Source of the DNA: Rhizobium sullae
Lineage (GTDB): Bacteria > Pseudomonadota > Alphaproteobacteria > Rhizobiales > Rhizobiaceae
Length of the DNA: 64,000 nt
Reading direction: 5' to 3'
Assembly: GCF_900169785.1 (NCBI RefSeq)
Contig: NZ_FWER01000003.1
Location: 1 to 64,000, forward strand
The notes below the pieces were generated by a model, which was given only the letters and a program-made list of their open reading frames with translations, searched no databases and was not told the DNA's origin. Every line of letters starts with the position of its first letter. Within the stretch, counting starts at the first letter, position 1. A program made the position numbers and the translations under genes. Positions 56,335 to 64,000 of the stretch are shown piece after piece.

Positions 56335-57021
56335 TCAGTCGTCCTTGTCGAGCAGTTTCCAGACAAGCCCTCCAAGCGCGCCGCCGACAATCGGCGCCAG
56401 CCAGAAGAGCCAAAGCTGCTGCAGAGCCCAACCGCCGACGAATAGAGCCTGACCAGTCGAACGCGCAGGATTGACGGAGGTGTTCGTCACCGGGATCGAG
56501 ATCAGGTGGATCAACGTCAGCGCCAGGCCGATCGCAAGCGGTGCGAAGCCCGCAGGTGCCCTGACATGCGTCGAACCCAGGATGACGATCAGGAAGAACA
56601 GCGTCAGCACGACTTCGATGACCAATGCCGAGATCAGTGAATAGCCGCCCGGAGAATGCTCGCCATAACCGTTCGAGGCAAAGCCTCCCAATTCAAAGCC
56701 GGCCTTGCCGCTCGCAACGAGATAGAGGAGCGCGGCCGCCGCAATGGCGCCGATCACCTGCACGACGATGTAAGGAATGAGGCGTCCCACCGGGAATCGG
56801 CCAGCAACAGCAAGGCCTATGGAAACAGCCGGATTGAAATGTCCGCCGGAAATGCCGCCCACGGCGTAAGCCATCGTCAGGACGGTCAGACCGAACGCCA
56901 ATGAAACACCGGTAAAACCGATACCAAGTTCCGGAAAGGCCGCGGCAAGAACGGCGCTGCCGCATCCGCCGAACACCAGCCAGAACGTTCCCAAAAACTC
57001 TGCAATAAGACTTTTCTGCAT
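56335..57021 (-). CDS. aqpZ: aquaporin Z (water channel)
   Basis: 228 residues with six membrane helices and both NPA motifs ([11 protein letters not shown] and [10 protein letters not shown]). It starts [27 protein letters not shown], typical of AqpZ, and carries the narrow-pore pattern of water-selective channels. GAGGAAAAT precedes the ATG. It lies between ddl and murB, not usually dcw genes, with its own terminator. Confidence 0.95.
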   Translation of the reverse strand: MQKSLIAEFLGTFWLVFGGCGSAVLAAAFPELGIGFTGVSLAFGLTVLTMAYAVGGISGGHFNPAVSIGLAVAGRFPVGRLIPYIVVQVIGAIAAAALLYLVASGKAGFELGGFASNGYGEHSPGGYSLISALVIEVVLTLFFLIVILGSTHVRAPAGFAPLAIGLALTLIHLISIPVTNTSVNPARSTGQALFVGGWALQQLWLFWLAPIVGGALGGLVWKLLDKDD

Positions 57022-57264
57022 ATTTTCCTCCTTCGCTCTCAACCAGAGAGAGAACGAAGACGCCGCTTGAAAGCGATTCGCGTCAATGCCTTCAATTTGG
57101 GGTAGCGGGCCACACCGCTGGACCATGATCCGCGAGAAGAAATCATTGCGGTGCAGGCGTATCGGATTTCATCACTTTCCTGCTCATTCGGCGTTTGCGG
57201 AATTGAAATTGCGTATTGAAGGAGTCTGGAACATCTGAGGCTGGCGGCACTGATCAGGTTCTCG

Positions 57265-57420
57265 ACGGTCCAAGGATAACTTTGGCTTCAAGCAGGAGCC
57301 GTTCACCGGTTGAAGTGAGTGCTGGATTGCGTCCTGATCGGTCGAACAGCTTGAGACCAAGATCCTCCTCGAGTTTCTTGCAGCCTGAGTGCTGACGGCG
57401 CCTTTTGTAAAGCCCGGCCC
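57265..57420 (-). pseudogene. LysR-type regulator, N-terminal fragment
   Basis: On the minus strand one frame encodes KKLEEDLGLKLFDRSGRNPA followed by LTSTGERLLLEAKVILG, the recognition helix and wing of a LysR helix-turn-helix. No start codon in frame and no effector domain remains; the frame upstream is shifted (VSTQAA is in another frame). It is a decayed regulator, divergent from the MFS transporter, which may once have been its target. Confidence 0.7.
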
Positions 57421-57586
57421 ATACCAGAGAGCGACCATGTTCGGCGGCAAAAGCGGAGATCTATCTATATTCCAGATAGTATCTAGCTTGATGCGCATGC
57501 AGATAGAATTTACATGTTCAACGCAATAGTGTTCTAAGACCCCTTCGACCCAAGGGTGCTCCTGATAAATCCCGAATGGAATAAAA

Positions 57587-58891
57587 ATGACTGATGCGAT
57601 AGCTCCCGTATCGCCGACCTCCGCTTCATCGAACATTGCGCAAGTCAATTCCCCGGCGCGCGTTCTGATCGCGAGTCTCGTCGGCACCACCATCGAATTC
57701 TTTGATTTCTATGTCTATGCGACGGCAGCCGTCCTGGTCTTCCCGACGCTGTTCTTCCCGAACAACGATCCGACCACCGCCCTTCTCGCTTCCTTTGCCA
57801 CCTTCTCGATCGCCTTCTTCGCCCGTCCGCTGGGTGCTGTGGTCTTCGGTCATTTCGGCGACAGGATCGGCCGCAAGACGACGCTGGTCGCCGCTCTCCT
57901 GACCATGGGTATCTCCACGGTCATCATCGGTCTCCTGCCCTCCTACGAATCGATCGGCGTCGTCGCGCCGCTTCTGCTCGCTCTATGCCGGTTCGGTCAG
58001 GGCTTCGGCCTTGGCGGCGAATGGGGTGGCGCTGTTCTGCTTGCAACCGAGAATGCGCCGGAAGGCAAGCGCAGCTGGTACGGCATGTTCCCGCAGCTCG
58101 GCGCACCCGTCGGCCTTTTCCTGTCGTCCAGCGTCTTCTGGCTGCTGCTGCATGTCATCTCGCAGGAGGCGCTTCTGAGCTGGGGCTGGCGCGTTCCGTT
58201 CATCGCCTCGATCGTACTGATCGTCATCGGCCTCTGGGTTCGCTTGTCGATCACCGAAACGCCTGCCTTTCAGAAGGCGATCGACAAGCATGAGCGCGTT
58301 GCCGTGCCGGTCGCGGAGCTCTTCCGCAAGCACAAGCGCAGCCTGTTCCTCGGCACCTTCGTGGCGCTTGCCACTTTCGTGCTCTTCTACATCGGCTCGG
58401 CCTATCTGCTGTCCTACAACGTCAAGGTCCTGAAGATCCCGTTCCTGGACGCGCTGGAAATCCAGATCGTCGGCTCAGTGGCCTTCGGCATCTTCATCCC
58501 GATCGCCGGCAAGCTCGCTGAGCGATTCGGACGCCGCGAAGTGCTGATCCTCACCACGGTCCTGATCGGTATCTTCTCATTCTTCCTGCCTGGCCTGATG
58601 ACCGGCGGCGAAGGCAGCATCGTCATTTTTGCCATTGTCGCAATGGCACTCATGGGCATGACATACGGCCTGATCGGCACGGCGCTCGCGGCCCCCTTCC
58701 CGACCCCAGTGCGCTACACCGGCTCGTCAATCACCTTCAACCTTGCCGGCATCTTCGGCGCCTCGCTGGCGCCCTACATCGCCACCTGGCTGCAGGCGAA
58801 CTACGGCATGCTCTATGTCGGCTACTATCTCGGCCTCGCTGCCGTGATCACGCTGATCTGCATCCTGGCATCCGGCCGCGACGACGTCTGA
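57587..58891 (+). CDS. MFS transporter, metabolite:H+ symporter (MHS) family
   Basis: 434 residues with twelve membrane helices. The MHS pattern is clear: GTTIEFFDFYVYATAAVLVFPTLFFP at the start, the DRxGRK-type loop GHFGDRIGRKTTLVAALLTMG, RFGQGFGLGGEWGGAVLLATENAPEGKRSWYG and the second-half GKLAERFGRREVL. Relatives carry shikimate, proline/betaine, citrate or 2-oxoglutarate; the substrate is not clear. It is the only intact plus-strand gene in the last 20 kb. A strong terminator follows. Confidence 0.92.
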   Translation: MTDAIAPVSPTSASSNIAQVNSPARVLIASLVGTTIEFFDFYVYATAAVLVFPTLFFPNNDPTTALLASFATFSIAFFARPLGAVVFGHFGDRIGRKTTLVAALLTMGISTVIIGLLPSYESIGVVAPLLLALCRFGQGFGLGGEWGGAVLLATENAPEGKRSWYGMFPQLGAPVGLFLSSSVFWLLLHVISQEALLSWGWRVPFIASIVLIVIGLWVRLSITETPAFQKAIDKHERVAVPVAELFRKHKRSLFLGTFVALATFVLFYIGSAYLLSYNVKVLKIPFLDALEIQIVGSVAFGIFIPIAGKLAERFGRREVLILTTVLIGIFSFFLPGLMTGGEGSIVIFAIVAMALMGMTYGLIGTALAAPFPTPVRYTGSSITFNLAGIFGASLAPYIATWLQANYGMLYVGYYLGLAAVITLICILASGRDDV

Positions 58892-58911
58892 TCCGGATTG
58901 CTTGTGAAATT

Positions 58912-58948
58912 CAAAAAAAGCCGCGACGGTTTCCCGTCGCGGCTTTTT
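58912..58948. terminator. bidirectional Rho-independent terminator
   Basis: The perfect stem GCCGCGACGG/CCGTCGCGGC with loop TTTC is flanked by AAAAAAA on the left and TTTTTG on the right, so it can end transcription from both the MFS gene and murB. Confidence 0.93.
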
Positions 58949-58990
58949 GATTTCTATCACGCAGCGTGGCAATTTTCCTGCGAATAGCAG

Positions 58991-59965
58991 CTACTCGCTT
59001 GTCACGCCCTGGAACGGGCGCACCTCGCGCCCTGGCATGAAGACGCCGAGGCGCTTGATTTCCCATTCGAGCTTGATGCCGGAATTTTCGAAGACCTCGC
59101 GGCGGACCTGCTCGCCGAGATATTCGAGATCGTAGCCCGTCGCCTGCCCCATGTTGATCATGAAATTGCAGTGAAGCGACGACATCTGCGCGCCACCGAT
59201 GACGAGACCGCGGCAGCCCGCTTCGTCGATCAGCTTCCAGGCCGAGTGGCCCTCCGGGTTCTTGAAGGTCGAGCCGCCGGTCCTTTCGCGGATCGGCTGC
59301 ACCGTCTCGCGATGATTGCGCACGGCATCCATCTCGGCGCGGATCTTCGCGCGATCCTCCGGATAGCCCTCGAAAAGCACGGAGGTGAAGATGAGATCGG
59401 GCGAAGCCTTGGAATGGCGGTAGGAGTATCCCATCTGCGCATTCGACAGCACAACCTTGTTGCCCTTGCGATCGATGGCATTGACCTCGACGAGGCGATC
59501 GCGGGTCTCGCTGCCGTTAGCGCCGGCGTTCATGCGCGCCGCACCGCCGATGCTGCCCGGGATGCCGTAGAAGAAATGCAGGCCGCCGATGCCGTTGTCC
59601 ATCGCCATCGCAGCCACATGCTTGTCCGGGCAGATGGCGCCGGCGAGAATGCGATTCTCACCCGCAAGTTCAACCGAACCGAATCCCTTAGCCGACAGGC
59701 GCAGCACAACGCCGGGAATGCCGCCATCGCGTACGAGAATATTCGAACCGACGCCGACGACCGTCAACGGCACGCTCTTCGGAAGAATTTTCAGGAAGGC
59801 AATCAGGTCCGCCTCGTCATGCGGCTGGAACATCAGCTCGGCAAGGCCGCCTGCATGGAACCAGGTGACACGGTCCATGGGGGCATCCGGCGTGATGCGG
59901 CCGCGGATGTCCTTAACGCCTTCTCCGAGAGTCTCGAGAAGCTTTTCCCCATTCACCTGTTTCAT
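58991..59965 (-). CDS. murB: UDP-N-acetylenolpyruvoylglucosamine reductase
   Basis: 324 residues. FAD-binding regions [23 protein letters not shown] and [21 protein letters not shown], and the C-terminal domain with [24 protein letters not shown] (the catalytic Ser/Glu region of type II-like MurB). It reduces enolpyruvyl-UDP-GlcNAc to UDP-MurNAc with NADPH. Its start overlaps the murC stop by 4 bases (ATGA). Confidence 0.95.
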   Translation of the reverse strand: MKQVNGEKLLETLGEGVKDIRGRITPDAPMDRVTWFHAGGLAELMFQPHDEADLIAFLKILPKSVPLTVVGVGSNILVRDGGIPGVVLRLSAKGFGSVELAGENRILAGAICPDKHVAAMAMDNGIGGLHFFYGIPGSIGGAARMNAGANGSETRDRLVEVNAIDRKGNKVVLSNAQMGYSYRHSKASPDLIFTSVLFEGYPEDRAKIRAEMDAVRNHRETVQPIRERTGGSTFKNPEGHSAWKLIDEAGCRGLVIGGAQMSSLHCNFMINMGQATGYDLEYLGEQVRREVFENSGIKLEWEIKRLGVFMPGREVRPFQGVTSE

Positions 59966-61377
59966 GCAGACTTTCCCGAAAGACCTTCCAGTTGCTTTGG
60001 CAGCGCTGCTGCCCAGTAAGTTATATTCCCAGCACCTAACAGAACCACAAAATCGCCGGGCTTTGCAATCTCCGCGACCATTTCCGGCAAAAGCTCCTGG
60101 TTGGCAAGGAAACGCGCATCGCGATGACCGCCCGCCTTGATACGCGAAATGAGCGCCTCAGAATCCACGCCTTCGATCGGATCTTCACCCGCGGCATAGA
60201 CCGGAGCAAGGAAAATGCTGTCTGCATCGTTGAAGCAGGCGGCGAACTCTTCGAACAAGCTGGAAAGGCGTGTGTAGCGATGCGGCTGATGAACGGCGAT
60301 AACCCTGCCCTTGCAGGCTTCGCGCGCGGCCCGCAGCACGGCCTTGATCTCGACCGGATGATGGCCGTAATCATCAAAGATCTGCACGCTGTTCCATTCG
60401 CCGGTCAGCGTGAAGCGCCGCTTGACGCCGCCAAAGGAGGCGAGCCCCTTTGCGATATCTACGCTCGAAATGCCGAGACGATTGGCGACCGCAATCGCCG
60501 CCGTCGCATTCGAAATGTTGTGCCGACCAGGCATCGGCATTACGAGATTGTCGAGCCTGATGACTTGCCCCGTGCGCCGGCGGCGGATTTCAACGTCGAA
60601 GATCGACCGTGCGCCGTCGATGCGCACATTCATGAAGCGCACGTCGGCCTGCGGATTTTCACCATAGGTAATGACCTTGCGATCCTCGATGCGGCCGACG
60701 AGAGCCTGCACCTCCGGATGGTCGAGGCACATGACGCCGAAGCCGTAGAAGGGTACGTTCTCGACGAACTGCCGGAAGGCGGTGCGCACGGCGTCGAAAT
60801 TGCCGTAGTGGTCGAGATGTTCCGGATCGATGTTCGTCACGACCGCCACATCGGCGGGAAGCTTCAAAAATGTGCCGTCCGACTCGTCGGCCTCGACGAC
60901 CATCCACTCGCCCTCGCCCATACGGGCATTCGTGCCGTAGGCATTAATGATGCCACCATTGATGACAGTCGGATCGAGCCCGCCCGCATCGAGCAGCGTG
61001 GCGACCAGCGATGTCGTCGTCGTCTTACCATGCGTGCCGCCGATGGCGATCGCATTGCGGAAGCGCATCAGTTCGGCAAGCATTTCGGCGCGCCGCACCA
61101 CCGGCAGCAGCTTCTCTCGCGAGGCGACAAGCTCCGGGTTGTTCTTCTTGATGGCGGTCGAGACGACAACGACTTCGGCGTCACCCAGGTTTTCCGCCCT
61201 GTGCCCGACGAAGACTTCGATGCCCTTGTCGCGCAGGCGCTGCACGTTTGCGCTGTCGGCCTGGTCCGATCCCTGCACGCGGTGGCCGAGATTGTGTAGC
61301 ACCTCGGCGATGCCGCTCATGCCGATGCCGCCGATGCCGATGAAATGGACAAGGCCTATCGCCTTCGGCATTTTCAT
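59962..61377 (-). CDS. murC: UDP-N-acetylmuramate-L-alanine ligase
   Basis: 471 residues. N-terminal Rossmann domain ([30 protein letters not shown]), ATP-binding Walker A ([20 protein letters not shown]), central ligase motifs ([31 protein letters not shown]) and a C-terminal domain with [18 protein letters not shown]. It adds L-Ala to UDP-MurNAc. It overlaps murG and murB by 4 bases each, a tightly coupled run. Confidence 0.97.
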   Translation of the reverse strand: MKMPKAIGLVHFIGIGGIGMSGIAEVLHNLGHRVQGSDQADSANVQRLRDKGIEVFVGHRAENLGDAEVVVVSTAIKKNNPELVASREKLLPVVRRAEMLAELMRFRNAIAIGGTHGKTTTTSLVATLLDAGGLDPTVINGGIINAYGTNARMGEGEWMVVEADESDGTFLKLPADVAVVTNIDPEHLDHYGNFDAVRTAFRQFVENVPFYGFGVMCLDHPEVQALVGRIEDRKVITYGENPQADVRFMNVRIDGARSIFDVEIRRRRTGQVIRLDNLVMPMPGRHNISNATAAIAVANRLGISSVDIAKGLASFGGVKRRFTLTGEWNSVQIFDDYGHHPVEIKAVLRAAREACKGRVIAVHQPHRYTRLSSLFEEFAACFNDADSIFLAPVYAAGEDPIEGVDSEALISRIKAGGHRDARFLANQELLPEMVAEIAKPGDFVVLLGAGNITYWAAALPKQLEGLSGKSA

Positions 61378-62498
61378 GACTGTGTCCCCTTGAACTCTGC
61401 AACTGTACGTCCGGCGGCAATAGCCTCAACCATGCCCGCAAGCAAGTTCGCAGCGTCCGGTTTCCCGGCCTGCTTTGCGGCGGCCGCCATGCGGGCGAGC
61501 TTTTCCGGGTCGTTCATCACGTGCGCCAGGATCGAAGCGATCTTCTCCGCGGAGAGCTCCGATTGCGGAATGACCTTCGCACCCCCGGTCGCGGCAAGCG
61601 CTGCGGCATTCGCTGCCTGGTCGTGATCAAGTGCATGCGGATAAGGCACCAGCACGGCAGGACGGCCGATCACCGAAATTTCCGAAACGGTCGAAGCGCC
61701 CGAGCGGCAGATCACGAGATGCGCGTTCGCAAGGCGCTGCGCCATGTCGGTGAAGAACGGCGCGATATCTGCTCCCATCTCAAGCTTTGCTACGCAGCCA
61801 CTGACCATCTCCATATCTTCCGGACGCACCTGCTGGGTGATGCGCAACCGGGCACGCAGTTCGTCGTCGAGCAGGCTGATTGCCGTCGGCATCGCCTTGG
61901 AGAAATACTGCGCTCCCTGGCTGCCGCCGAAGACGACGAGATTGAAGGGTTCGCCGGCGTGCGAAGGCCTGTACGGCACCTTCGCCGCTTCGATGATTGC
62001 TGGACGCACGGGATTTCCGGTCGTCACGGTCTTTTCCGGATAAGCGCCGCCATTTTCCGGCAGGAACCCGCCGGCGATCGCCTGGACGCGCTGCGCTAGC
62101 GCCTTGTTGGCGCGGCCCATCACAGCGTTCTGCTCGTGGATCATCGAGGGCACGCCGAGACGCGTGGCGGCAAGCAACGGCGGAACCGTCGGATATCCGC
62201 CGAAACCGACGACGACCGCAGGCTTCAGCTGCTGGATCAGTTTCTTCGCGGCCCGCATTCCGGTCCAGAGCGTCCAGAGCGAGCGCGCGACCGCAACCGG
62301 ATTCTTCGAGCCGATCGTCGCGGACGGCACGACATGAATCTCCTCCGCCGGGAACTTGCCGGCAAAGCGCTCGGCACGGCTGTCTGTCACGAGATGCACG
62401 GAATAACCGCGCGCCTTCAGCTCATATGCCAAAGCCTCTGCTGGAAACACGTGGCCGCCGGTGCCCCCGGCGGCGAGCAGGATGATACCTTTGCTCAT
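61374..62498 (-). CDS. murG: UDP-N-acetylglucosamine-lipid I N-acetylglucosaminyltransferase
   Basis: 374 residues of the GT-B glycosyltransferase fold. The Gly-rich lipid I/UDP loop [19 protein letters not shown], the second loop [28 protein letters not shown] and the donor-binding [12 protein letters not shown] are present. It makes lipid II at the inner membrane face. It starts six bases after the ftsW stop. Confidence 0.97.
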   Translation of the reverse strand: MSKGIILLAAGGTGGHVFPAEALAYELKARGYSVHLVTDSRAERFAGKFPAEEIHVVPSATIGSKNPVAVARSLWTLWTGMRAAKKLIQQLKPAVVVGFGGYPTVPPLLAATRLGVPSMIHEQNAVMGRANKALAQRVQAIAGGFLPENGGAYPEKTVTTGNPVRPAIIEAAKVPYRPSHAGEPFNLVVFGGSQGAQYFSKAMPTAISLLDDELRARLRITQQVRPEDMEMVSGCVAKLEMGADIAPFFTDMAQRLANAHLVICRSGASTVSEISVIGRPAVLVPYPHALDHDQAANAAALAATGGAKVIPQSELSAEKIASILAHVMNDPEKLARMAAAAKQAGKPDAANLLAGMVEAIAAGRTVAEFKGTQS

Positions 62499-62504
62499 CG
62501 GCTT

Positions 62505-63659
62505 TTACTCCGCCGGCATTCCGTGCGGCATGCGGAAGAAGCTCCGCTCCTGTGCCCGTTTTTCCGGGCGATGGCGCGTCAGCGCGAGAATGAAGCCGGC
62601 GGTCACGCAGATCGCGACCATGGACGAACCGCCGTAGGAAATCAGCGGCAGCGTCATGCCCTTTGCCGGAAGCAGCTCGAGATTGACGCCGATATTGATG
62701 ATCGACTGGATGCCCATCTGGAGCACAAGCCCCGCGACGGCAAACCGGTTGAAGTCGTTCTTCTCCTTATATGCGTGCGATAGCCCCCTCAAAACAAGGA
62801 CCGTGAAGAGCAGAACGAGCGCGATGCAGAAGACGATGCCGAATTCCTCGGCGGCGACCGAGAAGATGAAGTCGGTATGCGCGTCCGGGATGATGCGCTT
62901 GACGATGCCCTCGCCGGGTCCTTTGCCAAACCAGTCGCCGCGGATGATGGCCTCGCGGGCGGTGTCGATCTGGAACGTGTCGCCCTCGCCGGTCATGAAC
63001 TTGTCTATTCGCCCCGCCACATGCGGGAAGACGTAATAGGCGCTGAACAAGCCGCCCGCGCCGCAGACGCCGAGCAGGACGATCCATATCCATGGCATGC
63101 CCGCCATGAAGAACATGCCGCCCCAAACGGCGGTCGTCAGGATCGTCTGGCCAAGGTCAGGCTGGGCAACGAGCAGTGCCGCGACCATGCCGAAGAGGAT
63201 GATCGCAAAGAGGTTACCCGGGATTTCCGGCTGACGCGCGTGCTCGGCAAAGAGCCAGGCGCAGACGACCACGAAGGCGGGCTTCATGAATTCCGACGGC
63301 TGGACCGAGATACCGGCAAGCGTCACCCAGCGCCGAGAGCCCTTGACCTCGATGCCGAAGAAAAGCGCCAGCACCATCATGGCGAGCGAGATGACAAGCA
63401 GCAGGATGGCGGTCCGCCGCACCTGCCGCGGCGTCAGGAAGGAAAGTCCGACCATAACGGCGATCGACGGGATCATGAAAGCCGCGTGCCGCTTCACGAA
63501 GTGGAACGGCTCGAGCCCGATGCGCTCGGCAACGGCGGGCGAGGCCGCAAAGGAGAGCATGAAGCCGACGCCCATCAGGAAGATGAACATCGCCAGGAAA
63601 AAGCGGTCGATGGTCCAAAACCAATCGGCCAAAGGCCCACGTTCCGCACGGCTCACCAT
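62505..63659 (-). CDS. ftsW: FtsW peptidoglycan polymerase of the divisome
   Basis: 384 residues with about ten membrane helices of the SEDS family. Conserved pieces: GSRRWVTLAGISVQPSEFMKPAFVV, LLVAQPDLGQTILTTAVW, HTDFIFSVAAEEFGIVF and MTLPLISYGGSSMVAICVTAG. It polymerises septal peptidoglycan with FtsI. It begins one base after the murD stop (TGACATGG). Confidence 0.97.
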   Translation of the reverse strand: MVSRAERGPLADWFWTIDRFFLAMFIFLMGVGFMLSFAASPAVAERIGLEPFHFVKRHAAFMIPSIAVMVGLSFLTPRQVRRTAILLLVISLAMMVLALFFGIEVKGSRRWVTLAGISVQPSEFMKPAFVVVCAWLFAEHARQPEIPGNLFAIILFGMVAALLVAQPDLGQTILTTAVWGGMFFMAGMPWIWIVLLGVCGAGGLFSAYYVFPHVAGRIDKFMTGEGDTFQIDTAREAIIRGDWFGKGPGEGIVKRIIPDAHTDFIFSVAAEEFGIVFCIALVLLFTVLVLRGLSHAYKEKNDFNRFAVAGLVLQMGIQSIINIGVNLELLPAKGMTLPLISYGGSSMVAICVTAGFILALTRHRPEKRAQERSFFRMPHGMPAE

Positions 63660-63660
63660 G

Positions 63661-64000
63661 TCATTTATCTCCTGTTGCCGAACCGATCAGCATGGTCACT
63701 CCGTCGAGCGCTGCCACATGGCTGACAAATGCATCGCCCCTGACTTCGAAGTTCTTGTACTGGTCGAAGCTTGCGCAAGCCGGGGATAACATCACCGCGA
63801 CAGGACCAGTTTCATCTTTTTCCGCGTCGGCCGCGGCATGCGCGACAGCGCGCTCCATCGTCCCCGAAATCTCATAGGGCACGGCCTCGCCGAGCGTCGC
63901 GGCAAATTCCGCCGCCGCTTCGCCGATCAGATAGGCCTTGGCGATGTACGGGAAGAACGGCGCAAGCGTCGTGATGCCGCCCGCTTTCGGCAGACCACCG
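63661..64000 (-). CDS. murD: UDP-N-acetylmuramoylalanine-D-glutamate ligase, C-terminal part
   Basis: The C-terminal 112 codons are present; the gene runs off the right edge. The frame reads [39 protein letters not shown] then [44 protein letters not shown] (read in separate blocks), the MurD C-terminal domain with the conserved [16 protein letters not shown] motif. It adds D-Glu to UDP-MurNAc-L-Ala. Order murD-ftsW-murG-murC is the standard dcw arrangement. Confidence 0.94.
   Translation of the reverse strand, partial: GGLPKAGGITTLAPFFPYIAKAYLIGEAAAEFAATLGEAVPYEISGTMERAVAHAAADAEKDETGPVAVMLSPACASFDQYKNFEVRGDAFVSHVAALDGVTMLIGSATGDK

Noticed and set aside
57184..57693. 169-codon minus-strand frame upstream of the MFS gene
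   Set aside because: It runs through the start of the MFS gene and is not homologous; only the short LysR piece in a different frame inside it is meaningful.

Overview
The window is chromosomal DNA from an alphaproteobacterium of the Rhizobiaceae, most likely Rhizobium sensu lato. The support is a GC-rich sequence, a circularly permuted two-piece tmRNA with the tag ANDNNAKEYALAA, a rhizobial dcw cluster running murD-ftsW-murG-murC-murB ... ddl-ftsQ-ftsA-ftsZ-lpxC-bamD-recN-ligA, and RIME-like mosaic palindromes. The genus is an inference; no rRNA gene is present. I recognised no tRNA gene, CRISPR array or intact mobile element.

Layout. 1-1.7 kb: the cut-off start of a nucleotidyltransferase, a gene-poor stretch, a cupin gene and a small hypothetical. 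1.8-8.1 kb (minus strand): thyA and folA (nucleotide metabolism), then hflK-hflC-DUF2065-degP (membrane and periplasmic protein quality control). 8.3-9.8 kb (plus): ssrA tmRNA, the ClpXP adaptor gene sspB and two small genes; tmRNA tags stalled proteins and SspB delivers tagged proteins to ClpXP. 9.8-20.4 kb: an AsmA-like giant protein, an FAD oxidase, an aldo/keto reductase with a divergent LysR regulator, an AbrB-type membrane protein, an AraC regulator divergent from a DUF2000 gene, and an OmpA lipoprotein. 20.6-23.2 kb: a lone flagellin gene and a parDE toxin-antitoxin pair between two fragments of integrase-like coding sequence. 23.2-27.6 kb: an RND efflux operon whose first gene is preceded by a triplicated translation start. 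28-30.6 kb: a uvrD/pcrA helicase with an in-frame RIME-like insertion. 30.6-44.6 kb: mixed accessory and housekeeping genes, including a frameshifted siderophore-interacting protein, pncA, azlCD, an aminopeptidase P, a SCO-FAD oxidoreductase-prmA operon, a decayed chemoreceptor followed by an intact cheW-like gene, creA, an exonuclease and a higBA toxin-antitoxin pair. 44.6-64 kb (mainly minus): ligA, recN, bamD, lpxC and the division and peptidoglycan cluster, interrupted between murB and ddl by aqpZ, a LysR fragment and an MFS transporter.

I found no clearly new multi-gene system. The most unusual items are the tandem MAFSET minigenes at the start of the efflux operon (27580-27642), the palindromic element read through as protein inside the helicase (28864-28983), the parDE locus whose toxin 3' end is antisense to an integrase-like tail (22118-22146), the probably leaderless higB with an operator filling its promoter spacer (44623-44651), and several genes caught in decay (chemoreceptor, siderophore-interacting protein, LysR, integrase). 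Start codons were chosen from ribosome binding sites and family length, so many differ from the longest possible frame.
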